A stretch of 64,000 nt of DNA from Lamellibrachia columna (taxonomy: Eukaryota; Annelida; Polychaeta; Sabellida; Siboglinidae): positions 21,829,729 to 21,893,728 of the forward strand of contig OY759271.1 of NCBI GenBank assembly GCA_963662155.1, in the 5' to 3' direction. The notes under the pieces were generated by a model that made no database searches, was not told the DNA's origin, and was given only the letters and a program-made list of their open reading frames with translations. Positions within the stretch are counted from its first letter, which is position 1. Each line of letters starts with the position of its first letter. Made by a program: the position numbers and the translations under genes. This document shows positions 1 to 16,971 of this stretch, one piece after another.

Positions 1-37
1 AATCTTACAGAATAGGGTTGTGTTCTTGAACGGGTTT

Positions 38-1202
38 GTCCAGCTGACATTGATAGAACAATGACACAACTTACCAGCTGACATTGATAGAACAAAGACA
101 CAACTTACCAGCTGACATTGATAGAACAAAGACACAACTTACCAGCTTACATAGATAGAACAAAGACACAACTTACCAGCTGACATAGATAGAGCAAAGA
201 CACAACTTACCAGCTTACATAGATAGAACAAAGACACAACTTACCAGCTGACATAGATTGAGCAAAGACACAACTTACCAGCTGACATTGATAGAACAAA
301 GACACAACTTACCAGCTTACATAGATAGAACAAAGACACAACTTACCAGCTGACATAGATAGAGCAAAGACACAACTTACCAGCTTACATAGATAGAACA
401 AAGACACAACTTACCAGCTGACATAGATAGAGCAAAGACACAACTTACCAGCTTACATAAATAGAACAAAGACACAACTTACCAGCTGACATAGATAGAG
501 CAAAGACACAACTTACCAGCTTACATTGATAGAACAAAGACACAACTTACCAGCTGACATAGATAGAGCAAAGACACAACTTACCAGCTTACATAGATAG
601 AACAAAGACACAACTTACCAGCTGACATAGATAGAGCAAAGACACAACTTACCAGCTGACATAGATAGAACAAAGACACAACTTACCAGCTGACATAGAT
701 AGAGCAAAGACACAACTTACCAGCTGGCATTGATAGAACAAAGACACAACTTACCAGCTGACATAGATAGAACAAAGACACAACTTACCAGCTGACATAG
801 ATAGAGCAAAGACACAACTTACCAGCTGACATTGATAGAACAAAGACACAACTTACCAGCTTACATAGATAGAACAAAGACACAACTTACCAGCTGACAT
901 AGATAGAGCAAAGACACAACTTACCAGCTTACATTGATAGAACAAAGACACAACTTACCAGCTGACATAGATAGAGCAAAGACACAACTTACCAGCTTAC
1001 ATAGATAGAACAAAGACACAACTTACCAGCTGACATAGATAGAGCAAAGACACAACTTACCAGCTTACATTGATAGAACAAAGACACAACTTACCAGCTG
1101 ACATAGATAGAGCAAAGACACAACTTACCAGCTTACATTGATAGAACAAAGACACAACTTACCAGCTGACATAGATAGAACAAGGACACAACTTACCAGC
1201 TG
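38..1202. repeat. 34-bp minisatellite, about 34 copies
   Basis: A tandem array with unit core accagctgacatagatag followed by a variable agcaaagacacaactt part. Two variant sites (gctgac/gcttac and gagc/gaac) often alternate from unit to unit, so much of the array behaves as a 68-bp dimer. It begins near the window edge and no coding signal is visible in it. Confidence 0.95.
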
Positions 1203-1241
1203 ATGAATCTGATCATCTTACCAGCTGATGAATCTGATCAT
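1192..1241. repeat. 25-bp direct duplication at the array edge
   Basis: Two adjacent copies of a 25-bp segment starting cttaccagctgatgaatctg. The first half matches the 34-bp unit, so this is a degenerate boundary of the preceding array. Confidence 0.85.
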
Positions 1242-1396
1242 GGTACAAACTATTGTAGTCCATATCCAGGAATTTTACAGTCTAGTGGCATGTCGTCTTA
1301 TACTATTAAATTGTATGCCATGAATTCATCAGCCATTGATTTTGAAAATAAAATGCACACAGACGTTTTAAAATGGAGGATTGACAACATTAGTGT

Positions 1397-1578
1397 CATT
1401 GTCTTGTATTGTCCATATCACACCAACAAGACATAGGAAACATTGTCTTGTATTGTCCATATCACACCAACAAGACATAGGAAACATTGTCTTGTATTGT
1501 CCATATCACACCAACAAGACATAGGAAACATTGTCTTGTATTGTCCATATCACACCAACAAGACATAGGAAACATTGT
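1397..1578. repeat. 44-bp minisatellite, 4 copies
   Basis: Starts of cattgtcttgtattgtccat recur at 1397, 1441, 1485 and 1529, exactly 44 bp apart. The copies look nearly identical. Confidence 0.95.
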
Positions 1579-2818
1579 CAACTGCCATCAAAATAACCAC
1601 TTCAGTGGGCAGGTCTATTTTCGGTATAAAACTAATGTCAAGTCCTTCTATTATTTTCTATGATGTATAGCACATCAGTCCACAAACTGGTAATAAACAA
1701 TATATAAATGTGATATTTTGATGGCCAATTGTGCAAAGAATCCTTGCATGATGCTCCTTGTTTTATGACTGTTTGGCCAGGGGCAGGACTGAAGCTCTGC
1801 AGTCTGTGTTTTTGTCATCCAGAGCAATTTCTAGGCCTGTTAACCAACCCAAATTGGTAAAGTCTTGTACTTCTACTAGAAATATTGTTGGTTAATTGTC
1901 ACCATTTATCAGTTTGTTATGGTTGCCTAAATATATTGGCACCATGTGAACCTGTTGATGGCACAAGGTTCTGTGTAAACTGTGTTAATATTGCATCTGG
2001 CTGATCAATGGTCAACCAATCACTCAGTCAGATTAACTGCTTACAGGACATGAAAGTTCATTTTACTGGCATTGATTGTACAATAAATCCATAATTAATT
2101 TCCAACGAACAGCAACATCATTCGGGGGGCGGATATAGGCTTCTTGGCAGGGGGGTTTCAGTCAGTCCTGGTCATATGTCGTTCTACTTACGGGGGGGGG
2201 ACGGGACGACACATGTGTCGTTCAACTTACAGAAGGGTTAATATTAGCCAGTTGCTAATACCTCAGTCTTTACATTGACACTAGTTCTAATGTAGGCCTA
2301 CATATGTTGTCCTTTACCGTAATGTTTGCCACGGACACGGGGATCATTTGTAACATGTGACAGTTAGATATAATTAAACAATAATGTGCTAGAAAAGAAC
2401 GAACAGAGGTGTAATACATACTTATAGTCCTCCCCCGACTGGTCTAGTTATTATACAAATACAATATTGTACTAAACAATTATAAAGCCTACAACTTAAT
2501 AATGTTTGATTGGAATTGCTTTTATTTTAATATTGTCATGATGTTGTCATATATAATCTGTATAATGTATTTCCATCTGATAAGAGATGCCTAGCAGCTA
2601 TTGAAGTTTTTGCTTGGCAGTGGTTGATACACCAAAACCAGAACAACGCCCCTTCTCTTGTATTTACTAGGAGCAAACAGTTTTCTATAACAACAACAAG
2701 ATCAACAATATTGTTGCAAAGTTTGTTGTTGACGTGTTGTTGACGTGTTGATAGTGTTACATTTGTCCTCTCAGTCACCTGTAGAAATGTAAGAGCTGAG
2801 TTACAAAAAGGTGGTGGC
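1579..2818. other. AT-rich non-repetitive stretch, no gene seen
   Basis: No coding potential, RNA gene or transposon domain was recognised on either strand. Two short G tracts, near 2125 and 2192, sit in otherwise AT-rich DNA. Confidence 0.6.
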
Positions 2819-2861
2819 TTGCTGTACACACCTATTCAGCTTGCTGTACACACCTATTCAG
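2818..2861. repeat. 22-bp direct duplication
   Basis: Two adjacent perfect copies of a 22-bp segment beginning cttgctgtacacacctattc. Confidence 0.9.
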
Positions 2862-2918
2862 CAGATGATTTACTTTGTGGTTTATTTGCCTATGGCCTGA
2901 CCAGCTTTGTCCAGTGGT

Positions 2919-3086
2919 TGTGTTCACTACTACCTCACCGAGACAACAGTACCAGGCTGATGTGTTCACTACTAACTCACCGAGACAACAGTACCAGGCT
3001 GATGTGTTCACTACTACCTCACCGAGACAACAGTACCAGGCTGATGTGTTCACTACTACCTCACCGAGACAACAGTACCAGGCTGA
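2919..3086. repeat. 42-bp minisatellite, 4 copies
   Basis: Units start at 2919, 2961, 3003 and 3045 with tgtgttcactactacctcac. The period is a multiple of three, so several frames stay open through the array. This is not evidence of a gene. Confidence 0.95.
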
Positions 3087-3737
3087 TGTTAATAAGTCCC
3101 AATAAGTCCTCTGTTTTTAACATATACCTGTGTATGTAGTTTTACTTCACTTGAAAATGGTATAAGTCTAATTTCTAGAACATGACTCCCATCCATGGAA
3201 AATAGTGTATAATTTATTTCAGTCTGCTGAAATTTGAAAAGGGTATCTTTTGGAATAAGCCTATGTTTAGAGAGGTCAGATAATTGAATTCTTAAGGTTG
3301 GTATGCCGGCATTGTAGTGAGTCCCCTTCCCAGGAGAGAATAATTTTTTTATCAAATACCAAGAATATGTTGTGGTGAAAACTTTGTTGCTGCGTGGGCA
3401 GTTAACATGACGCATAGTCTGGAGTCAATTAAATAAAATAGGAATGAAATAACAGGTAGAATTGACTTTGTGAAAAACTGATGCGAAGTAACATGGTGTG
3501 CAGAACACAGTGGAAACCCATTGTCTTGCACAGTGAAGTGAATTAACATAACTACCGCTAGGTACAGGAGACCAGGTGCTATTTGGCTCTGGTTTATAAA
3601 AGCTACCATCAATCATTGTCATGTAAATTTGATTCTGTTTTTGTCATTTCAGGTCAGTTCTAGCTGTCTCTCTCTGTTGAGTGATTGTTTAGATATTCTC
3701 TGGGTGTTGGCATGTCATTGCTAAAAACTGATACTAT
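3087..3737. other. Non-repetitive stretch, no gene seen
   Basis: Short open frames on the - strand (3089-3622) overlap in several frames and resemble nothing known to me. No splice-linked exon set could be built. Confidence 0.5.
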
Positions 3738-8018
<4,281 letters not shown>

Positions 8019-8125
8019 GCCATGTGGTGCAATGGCCATGTGGTGCAATGGCCATGTGGTGCAATGGCCATGTGATACAGTGGCCATGTGGTACAGTGGC
8101 CATGTGATACAGTGGCCGTGTGGGT
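8019..8125. repeat. 16-bp minisatellite, about 7 copies
   Basis: Units of the form gccatgtggtgcaatg, with gtgatacagtg variants toward the right end. Confidence 0.9.
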
Positions 8126-8280
8126 TCACACCTGTGTGGTTTACTGGATCAAAAGCTGTGTCATGAACTAAACCAGCGTATGATCTTTTTATAATATCAA
8201 TATCAGATTTCAATTCTATTTTTTGCTGCATCGTGCAAAATGAAACCGGAAACCATTGACATATCCTTGAGATAAATAAA

Positions 8281-9245
8281 GATTTAACAAGATTTGCAAT
8301 CCAAGCCAAATGCCCAGATAGCAAGTGGACAAGGAAGCCATTGGCATATCAAGAGTCCATCAGTGTTCGTCTACGTGTAACCCGCCCTCCTGAGATAAGT
8401 GTCCAACTTGTATTTAAACATATTCACGCTGCTAGCGGTTATACAATCCGCAGATAATTTGTTCCATTCATTTACTGTCTTCTGTGAGAATGAGTACTTC
8501 CTGATATCCAATCTACACTGATCCTTTACTAACTTAACTCATGTCCTCTAGTTCTGCAATCTTTCTTGAGAGAGAAAAACATATTTCTATCAATATTTTC
8601 ATACCAATTCAATATCTTAAAAACTTCAATCTGATCTCCTCTTAACCTCCTTGTCTCTAGAGTTGTTAAACCACATTCTGTCAGGCGTTCTTCATAACTC
8701 CTCTTAACCTCCTTGTCTCTAGAGTTGTTAAACCACATTCTGTCAGGCGTTCTTCATAACTAAGGTCTCTCAGTTCTGGAATCATTTTAGTTGCTCTCCT
8801 TTGTATGTGTTCAAGCGTATCTATATCCTTCTTACAATATGGTCTCCATGCTAGTATACAGTATTCTAAATGAGGTCCAACTATTGCTTTATACAGAGGT
8901 ATAATTAGCTTTTTATCCTTGTAAGTTATGTTTCTCCTAATCAACCCAAGAATTTTATTACCCTTTGAAGCTGCAATACCACACTGCTCTGAAACTTTCA
9001 TATCAGCACTTATTGTAACTCCTAATTCCTTTTCTTTTAAAGTAGTACCCAGAACAGTATCTCCCATTTTATAATTTACATCCAAGTTCCCATGTCCTAT
9101 ATGTAGGCATTTACATTTCCCTAAATTGAACAACATCTGCCATTTCTCAGACCATTTCACTAATCTGTCTAGATCATTTTGTAAATGTTGTTTATCACCA
9201 TCGGTGTTAACCTTTCTAAACACTTTTGTGTCATCTGCAAATTAA
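8281..9245 (-). mobile_element. CR1-like LINE fragment, 3' part of reverse transcriptase ORF
   Basis: On the - strand the protein runs from about 9223 with WSEKWQMLFNLGKCKCLHIG, then PLYKAIVGPHLEYC, HIQRRATKMIPELRDLSYEE and GLTTLETRRLRG. This is the region after the catalytic box of a CR1/Jockey-type LINE. The same family recurs at 32465-35720, 43443-43945 and 61745-62030. The 3' end carries the family tail (complement of gatttaacaag at 8281). It is 5'-truncated, and an internal 62-bp duplication breaks the frame. Confidence 0.88.
8638..8761. repeat. 62-bp tandem duplication inside the LINE fragment
   Basis: 8638-8699 is repeated at 8700-8761 with no visible difference. It duplicates the coding segment for GLTTLETRRLRG and shifts the frame because 62 is not a multiple of three. 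The duplication therefore happened after insertion, and recently. Confidence 0.95.
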
Positions 9246-9316
9246 CAAAGCTTAGATTGAATTTGTTTTCAAATGATCACAGATTCAGAATTTGTATTTT
9301 CATATCAAACTGTCAG

Positions 9317-9457
9317 AGAATGATGACATACACCTGGTAGAATGATGGCATACACCTGGTAGAATGATGGCATACACCTGGTAGAATGATGGCATACACC
9401 TGGTAGAATGATGTCATACACCTGGTAGAATGGTGTTGTACACCTGGTAGAATGGCG
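9317..9457. repeat. 22-bp minisatellite, about 6 copies
   Basis: Units of agaatgatggcatacacctg plus 2 bp, at 22-bp spacing from 9317, degenerating at the right end. Confidence 0.92.
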
Positions 9458-11488
9458 TGGTTCTCGCTCACTAGTTTGGCTCGGGTCTAGTTGAGATGCC
9501 CCATTTCTATAATTCAATGTCTGTGAATGGAGGTTGCACAAGTGAACAAGACCACAAAGACAGGTGAAAGAAAAATAAACATTTAGTACTCGATAGTTGC
9601 TAAGTAATTTACAAGGGAACCAGACTCCAGGGTCTGTGTGGTATAATCTAATCTTCCAATCGTCTGACAATCAGACCAGGATTAATCACCCAGTGTTATC
9701 ATAAAAGCTTCTACTAACATCTAATCCTAATGCACAAAAACCTGTTTTAACATAGACTCAAACTAAAACCTATTTCATCAATACTCCCACATTGGCGTGT
9801 AGGCTTATCCAAGATGACTAGTCCTACAACCACCTCCCTGTGTCCACGGCTACACAGTTTAGGCATCTAATGTCTAAATAACAACCTAATTACATCTGAG
9901 GCAGATAATTGCCTAAACAACAATTTTGAGGAAACACCCTCACAGGGGAGTCTCTGCATTCTTGCAAACCATTCATTAGGCTTGTCCTTTGTGTAGCGGC
10001 TTGTCCCCATTACCGCCCGTCTTTTTATGGGAGGTGAAGTTGATTTCCTGAAGAGCGTACCATCAGCCATTGAAGAGTAGGCCATCGGCAGTTGAAAAGC
10101 AAGCCGTCTTCTGCTGAAGAGCGTATCATCTGCGGTCGAAGAGCAGGCCACCCACTACCGAAGAGCCTGTATGCAGTCAAAGAGCACACTGTCTGCAGTA
10201 GAAGAGCACACTGTCTGCAGTCGAAGAGCGTGCCGTCCGCTACCAAAGAGCACACCTTGCCCCACGTTCTGTCTACCGTCGAAGAGCATACCATATGTAT
10301 CTCCCCGCATGCCGTCTGCTATCCACCTACCCCTTTCTATCTATGTGCTCGATCACTACTTCTCTTACATTTCCCTTCTCCTTCTAACCTTAGTGGAGAG
10401 TGTACCATTCCACTGACATACGCAAAGTCTGTCTACGTGGCTGACTCACACGTGCCCTTCACTTGACATTCAGAAACCCAAGCTGGGCTACATGACCCTT
10501 CTTTGTCCACTCTATTTCACCGTGATTTGCTTGCCGAGATCATCACACGTGTATCCAGTCTCTTTTTATATGCCTTGTTTCTGAGATAACATGTGACACT
10601 AGTTCACCAATCAGTGTCTCCTGGTCTAGTCCACTAAGAAAACACCCCTTAAATATTAGTGAAAATAACCTAAAACACCCCTAAATCGGGTAATACTCCG
10701 ATCTTTGCCTACTTAATATGCATCATTCTCGAAGATAAACAAACCCATGCTCTCTACACCATAGATACATGGGCATGCTTGAACAAAAAATTACATAATA
10801 TTGGTCGGCTGCAACATAGGCCAAATGCATTCATTCATACTCGAAAGGTTTAATTAATAAATAAAGAAACAGGAAATCGTATTCTGATAATAAAAATAGC
10901 AGAAATGCTAGAACCTGGTAGAGTAAAGTATCTATTCTAACATCTTCACTGACCAAGTGTGTTTGAATGCAGTGGTTTTAGCATAGTTAGACCTTTATCT
11001 CTTTATGAATATTGATCTTGTTGTTCAGTACATCATTTTTTCACCAACTGCTGTCAACAACTTTCCTTCTCTACAAAATGTACCGGGTCAGGTAATCATG
11101 GATCACGTCATGCACATGTCATTATTACCCATAAAATTGTGTTTACTCTGCATGTAATGTAAACATGATGTGTTTACTCCGCATGTAATGTAAACATGAT
11201 GTTCGCCCAGAAACATTCACATAAAACCAGTAACGTTTCTAAAATGTGGTTCATTAAAATTCATCTGAGCAGTGAAAATGTTAGGATATAGATTTAATCT
11301 ATACATGATTTTATGATATAAACATTCAGACTTAGTTCCATTTAGACTGGGAGCTGTTCAATATTTTGACACAAGATTTCCTTTCAGTGTTATTAGAAAG
11401 AAGTCTAAGAATCTTACAACGCTTGTTGAGGATTTGGGAACATGTAACCAACTGCAAATGTTGTTTACACATCAACCACTAACTACAG
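9458..11488. other. Stretch without recognised gene; imperfect GAAGAGC repeats at 10050-10290
   Basis: Between about 10050 and 10290 a degenerate motif around gaagagc...accatctgc recurs at roughly 18-24 bp and opens several frames on both strands. A 32-bp near-duplication (gcatgtaatgtaaacatgat) lies at 11150-11205. I see no gene. Confidence 0.5.
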
Positions 11489-12819
11489 GTGCCAACCCTG
11501 AGTGGTGCACACCTGTAAGACTGGTACCAACCCTGAGTGGTGCACAACTGTAAGACTTGTACCAACCCTGAGTGGTGCACACCTGTAAGACTGGTGTCAA
11601 CCCTGAGTGGTGCACACCTGTAAGACTGGTGTCAACCCTGAGTGATGCACACCTGTAAGACTGGTGTCAACCCTGAGTGGTGCACACCTGTAAGACTGGT
11701 ACCAACCCTGAATGGTGCACACCTGTAAGACTGGTACCAACCCTGAGTGGTGCACACCTGTAAGACTGGTACCAACCCTGAATGGTGCACACCTGTAAGA
11801 CTGGTGTCAACCCTGAACGGTGCACACCTGTAAGACTGGTGTCAACCCTGAGTGATGCACACCTGTAAGACTGGTGTCAACCCTGAGTGGTGCACACCTG
11901 TAAGACTGGTACCAACCCTGAGTGGTGCACACCTGTAAGACTGGTGTCAACCCTGAGTGATGCACACCTGTAAGACTGGTGTCAACCCTGAGTGGTGCAC
12001 ACCTGTAAGACTGGTACCAACCCTGAATGGTGCACACCTGTAAGACTGGTACCAACCCTGAGTGGTGCACACCTGTAAGACTGGTACCAACCCTGAGTGG
12101 TGCACACCTGTAAGACTGGTACCAACCCTGAGTGGTGCACACCTGTAAGACTGGTACCAACCCTGAGTGGTGCACACCTGTAAGACTGGTAGCAACCCTG
12201 AGTGGTGCACACCTGTAAGACTGGTGTCAACCCTGAGTGGTGCACACCTGTAAAACTGGTGTCAACCCTGAGTGATGCACACCTGTAAGACTGGTGTCAA
12301 CCCTGAGTGGTGCACACCTGTAAGACTGGTACCAACCCTGAATGGTGCACACCTGTAAGACTGGTACCAACCCTGAGTGGTGCACACCTGCAAGACTGGT
12401 ACCAACCCTGAATGGTGCACACCTGTAAGACTGGTGTCAACCCTGAGTGGTGCACACCTGTAAGACTGGTACCAACCCTGAGTGGTGCACACCTGTAAGA
12501 CTGGTGTCAACCCTGAGTGGTGCACACCTGTAAGACTGGTACCAACCCTGAATGGTGCACACCTGTAAGACTGGTGTCAACCCTGAGTGATGCACACCTG
12601 TAAGACTGGTACCAACCCTGAATGGTGCACACCTGTAAGACTGATGCCAACCTTGAGTGGTGCACACCTGTAAGACTGGTGCCAACCCTGAGTGGTGCAC
12701 ACCTGTAAGACTGGTGTCAACCCTGAGTGGTGCACATCTGCAAGACTGGTGTCAACCCTGAGTGGTGCATACCTGTAAGACTGGTGCCAACCCTGAGTGG
12801 TGCACACCTGTAAGACTGG
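11489..12819. repeat. 35-bp minisatellite, 38 copies
   Basis: The unit contains ggtgcacacctgtaagactg followed by gtaccaaccctgagt. The variant sites are gtacc/gtgtc/gtgcc, gagt/aatg and tgatgc/tggtgc. The length fits 38 units of 35 bp. In the reverse complement every unit contains acaggtgtgcaccactcagg. Confidence 0.97.
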
Positions 12820-12987
12820 CAACAGAAATATGTACAACCAGAAACGAACCCTTAGGATTATCTACACAAGCTGGTTTTGCTGCTCATGCCCAAAAAGGGG
12901 TTCATTGTGGAAACTGGGAAATATTTATTGGATCTTGCGAGACTTTGGCACACCTGCCCTCTACAGGATTGCCTGGCTGGGTTATGC

Positions 12988-13232
12988 CAGGCGTACAGTG
13001 CTAAACTTTTGTTGCGAACCGTGTATTTATTTGACTTATACTGCATCAGTCGTGCGACGTATGCTGGTCCACAACTCAACAAAACTTGAGTCGCGTGTTC
13101 ATTTGGCCGGCACAACATTTGCTGTAATGATTCGAAATTTGAATCACGCCAACAAATTAATGTTGTGCAGTGTGCACAGCTGACCCAGTTGCACAAATGA
13201 TTTGCAACAAAAGTTGAACAGTGTGCGCCTAA
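12988..13232 (+). mobile_element. MITE-like dispersed repeat, copy 1
   Basis: The two ends are imperfect inverted repeats: left aggcgtacagtgctaaactt then ttgttgcgaa, right its near complement ending gtgtgcgcctaa. A second, clearly homologous copy lies inverted at 17889-18049, sharing gtttatttgactta, gctggtcc and aactcaacaaaact blocks. No coding capacity. I see no clear target site duplication, so the class is unassigned. Confidence 0.6.
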
Positions 13233-14403
13233 CACTGCATCAGTGGTCACGTCACATCAAATCTGTCAAATCGCACGCACACCCACATGAATACACACAC
13301 ACACAAAACAATGTTCTATTTGAAAAATAAACATCCACATGTTGATGAAGTTGATAATTTGTCACATAGCTGGTGGAAAGGGGGAAGTTTAAGGTTTTAA
13401 TTTAATGAAAACTGAGATTCTCACATACGCACAACGTGCTCCAAGGAAGTGAAAATGTATAGGGTGCCCTGAACATGTGTGAGTTAGTTACAATCACATT
13501 ACTAATGTACTAATGCTGTGTACTAGTGCGCTCAAGTTTAACAGTTCACAACATGTACATACAGTTCACAACCACGGTGAACGTTTAATTACCAGTCGAG
13601 AACTTTAAATTTTTAAATGAATCTCAGTTGACAACTCATATTTACAAGTTCACGGGGGTCGTGAACTCTATTTACATATTGTGAACTCGTATTCACGAGA
13701 AGTATGACTGTATTCGAATGCAGCATTAGTGTATGTGAATGAATATTCAAAGTTGAGGAATGTTATTGCGCCAACAAAATTCATCTGTATCGTAATTTTC
13801 CATCCAGGCGAAATAGCTGTGTAGATTACAATAATTGAGCTATCACTGGGTAGACAATGTTGAGTATGAAAATGAGGCAGACACTAGTTCTTAGTTATCT
13901 GCTCAGTTTAGAAACAACAACAACCATGGGACCAGATTTCACCCAAATTGGTCAAGGACAATCAAATGTTATGAATAAATATAAAAGACTGTTGTCATAT
14001 TGAACAAACGCACTCCAGCAAAGACATTGTTTGTGGTGGTTATCTCCACGTGCTCCCTGTCAAATATCACGTGTGATTTCTGTATGAATGGCATCAAGTG
14101 GAAGGGTGGGGTGACAGACACAGGTGGAAGGGTGGGCTAACAGACACAGGTGGAAGGGTGGGGTAGCAGACTAGTTAATTATGTCCTTGTAAAAAAGAAA
14201 GCCATCATTTGGCTGTTTGAAACACACCAGCCAATCATTTCTATTCATTAGCCAGGTAAAAACAAGACTGAAAAAACAGAAGATGTTTTATATACATTCT
14301 TTGAGTTCGTAGCACACCCAGTATTACCCCTGGGGTAACATCAGCCTAAACCATCCTATTGTCTTTGTATTTAGATACTTGGAAGAAGTTGGCATCATTA
14401 GAT
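13233..14403. other. Non-coding stretch with small hairpin and short repeats
   Basis: AGTTCACG and CGTGAACT form an 8-bp perfect stem around 13647-13665, and related gttcac/gtgaac words recur from 13535 to 13700. A 26-bp unit (ggtggaagggtggg core) is repeated nearly three times at 14095-14170. No gene recognised. Confidence 0.5.
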
Positions 14404-14722
14404 GCATGTACTGTTATGTACACAGTTCATTCAGATACATATACAGTTCATTCAGATACACAAGTTGGCATGTACTGCTATGTACATGCACATTCAGATA
14501 CACAAGTTGGTATGTACTGCTATGTACATGCACATTCAGATACACAAGTTGGTATGTACTGCTATGTACATGCACATTCAGATACACAAGTTGGTATGTA
14601 CTGCTATGTACATGCACATTCAGATACACAAGTTGGCATGTACTGCTATGTACATGCACATTCAGATACACAAGTTGGCATGTACTGCTATGTACAGTTC
14701 ATTCAGATACACAAGTTGGCAT
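14404..14722. repeat. 42-bp minisatellite, about 7 copies
   Basis: Units of cattcagatacacaagttgg followed by a part with tatgtactgctatgtacatg. The multiple-of-three period opens all frames. Confidence 0.95.
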
Positions 14723-15109
14723 GATTCCCAAGTTTCACAAATTGATTGTGTGGAAACACTTTCCAGGGTCGTATAGCTTATTATGAAAGATCGGTCACAG
14801 TGACATATCTAGGATCTTGGCGTATTTAGGGGACCATGGTCTAATGGCCACATAAATATGCCATTGATCAGTCATAGTTTATCAAATGCATATCTGTACA
14901 CAGCTGATTGTTAAGTTAAATGGGCATGTTTTGGGGCCACAAATGGGACATTGGCTGTCCAGTTGACCTCAGTAGTTGTAAACACTGTGTAAGTGGCTTT
15001 CGTGTTCAGTGAAAAGGTTTTAATATAAATAGAGAGTTGGTGTTTGTGAAATATGAGCCTACAGAAGCAGCCATGTAGTGCTGCAAGACCCACATTGTTT
15101 AGTGACTGG

Positions 15110-16965
15110 GTGGAGCACAGAAGCTGTGTGGTCAGAGCACTGGACTGTCAGTCGAGAACACCAGAAGCTGTGTGGTCAGAGCACTGGACTGTCAGTCGAG
15201 AACACCAGAAGCTCTGTGGTCAGAGCACTGGACTGTCAGTCGAGAACACCAGAAGCTGTGTGGTCAGAGCACTGGACTGTCAGTCGAGAACTCCAGAAGC
15301 TCTGTGGTCAGAGCGCTGGACTGTCAGTCGAGAACACCAGAAGCTGTGTGGTCAGAGCACTGGACTGTCAGTCGAGAACTCCAGAAGCTGTGTGGTCAGA
15401 GCACTGGACTGTCAGTCGAGAACACCAGAAGCTGTGTGGTCAGAGCACTGGACTGTCAGTCGAGAACACCAGAAGCTCTGTGGTCAGAGCACTGGACTGT
15501 CAGTCGAGAACACCAGAAGCTGTGTGGTCAGAGCACTGGACTGTCAGTCGAGAACTCCAGAAGCTCTGTGGTCAGAGCGCTGGACTGTCAGTCGAGAACA
15601 CCAGAAGCTGTGTGGTCAGAGCACTGGACTGTCAGTCGAGAACTCCAGAAGCTGTGTGGTCAGAGCACTGGACTGTCAGTCGAGAACACCAGAAGCTGTG
15701 TGGTCAGAGCACTGGACTGTCAGTCGAGAACACCAGAAGCTCTGTGGTTAGAGCACTGGACTGTCAGTCGAGAACACCAGAAGCTGTGTGGTCAGAGCGC
15801 TGGACTGTCAGTCGAGAACTCCAGAAGCTCTGTGGTCAGAGCGCTGGACTGTCAGTCGAGAACACCAGAAGCTGTGTGGTCAGAGCACTGGACTGTCAGT
15901 CGAGAACTCCAGAAGCTGTGTGGTCAGAGCACTGGACTGTCAGTCGAGAACACCAGAAGCTGTGTGGTCAGAGCACTGGACTGTCAGTCGAGAACACCAG
16001 AAGCTCTGTGGTCAGAGCACTGGACTGTCAGTCGAGAACACCAGAAGCTGTGTGGTCAGAGCGCTGGACTGTCAGTCGAGAACTCCAGAAGCTCTGTGGT
16101 CAGAGCGCTGGACTGTCAGTCGAGAACACCAGAAGCTGTGTGGTCAGAGCACTGGACTGTCAGTCGAGAACTCCAGAAGCTGTGTGGTCAGAGCACTGGA
16201 CTGTCAGTCGAGAACACCAGAAGCTGTGTGGTCAGAGCACTGGACTGTCAGTCGAGAACACCAGAAGCTCTGTGGTCAGAGCACTGGACTGTCAGTCGAG
16301 AACACCAGAAGCTGTGTGGTCAGAGCACTGGACTGTCAGTCGAGAACACCAGAAGCTGTGTGGTCAGAGCACTGGACTGTCAGTCGAGAACACCAGAAGC
16401 TGTGTGGTCAGAGCACTGGACTGTCAGTCGAGAACACCAGAAGCTGTGTGGTCAGAGCACTGGACTGTCAGTCGAGAACACCAGAAGCTGTGTGGTCAGA
16501 GCACTGGATTGTCAGTCGAGAACACCAGAAGCTGTGTGGTCAGAGCACTGGGCTGTCAGTCGAGAACACCAGAAGCTGTGTGGTCAGAGCACTGGACTGT
16601 CAGTCTAGAACACCAGAAGCTGTGTGGTCAGAGCACTGGACTGTCAGTCGAGAACACCAGAAGCTGTGTGGTCAGAGCACTGGACTGTCAGTCGAGAACA
16701 CCAGAAGCTGTGTGGTCAGAGCACTGGACTGTCAGTCGAGAACACCAGGGGTCGAGTCCATCTGCTTCCATTTCGAAAATTGGGCAATGTCATTCACCCC
16801 GCTTCGCCTTTGTGTCTTTTAGATGAGACACTAAATCCATAGGTTCATTCTACAGGGATGTAAAGTATTCCACACAGGGGGTAAATGTGTAGTTAGGATG
16901 GGCACTGCTTCAGCAGCTGCATAAAAACATCCTACAACCGGCAGTAGTACTGAGAGACATGAACA
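15110..16965 (+). mobile_element. tRNA-derived SINE with tandemly expanded head
   Basis: The head reads as a tRNA: a D-arm (agctgtgtggtcagagc), then an anticodon arm with loop CTGTCAG, which puts GTC (Asp-like) at the anticodon position, and finally, once only, at 16748-16758, a near-perfect B box (GGGTCGAGTCC). This is followed by a body (ttgggcaatgtcattcaccc ... gtcttttagatgagacac, then gtaaa/ccacac words) typical in style of invertebrate tRNA-SINEs. Between A-box region and B box, a 44-bp piece has been amplified about 37 times. No acceptor stem is visible, so this is not a functional tRNA gene. The body end near 16965 is uncertain. Confidence 0.7.
15122..16749. repeat. 44-bp array of tRNA-like D-arm/anticodon-arm units, 37 copies
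   Basis: Each unit holds tgtggtcagagcactggact then gtcagtcgagaacaccagaa. Variants ctc/gtg, aactcc/aacacc and gcgctgg/gcactgg recur every 264 bp (aactcc at 15289 and 15553, and onward), giving a higher-order repeat of six units in the left two thirds. The right third is more homogeneous. Long open frames here (up to 582 codons) are by-products of the unit. Confidence 0.95.
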
Positions 16966-16971
16966 AGTGTT

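Noticed and set aside
10092..10466. 124-codon frame on the + strand
   Set aside because: Arises from the imperfect gaagagc repeat, with other open frames on both strands; no splice sites or known motif.
13255..13310. Additional CA microsatellite
   Set aside because: Short and interrupted (cacgcacaccc...acacacac); too small to list as an array.
16640..16765. Functional tRNA-Asp gene
   Set aside because: The D-arm, anticodon loop with GTC and B box are present, but the 3' half of the anticodon stem is mismatched and I see no acceptor stem; a SINE head explains it better.
15053..16842. Reading frames up to 582 codons with VRALDCQSRTPEA repeats
   Set aside because: Stop-free translation of the 44-bp tRNA-like unit in several frames; the source is a SINE, not a gene.
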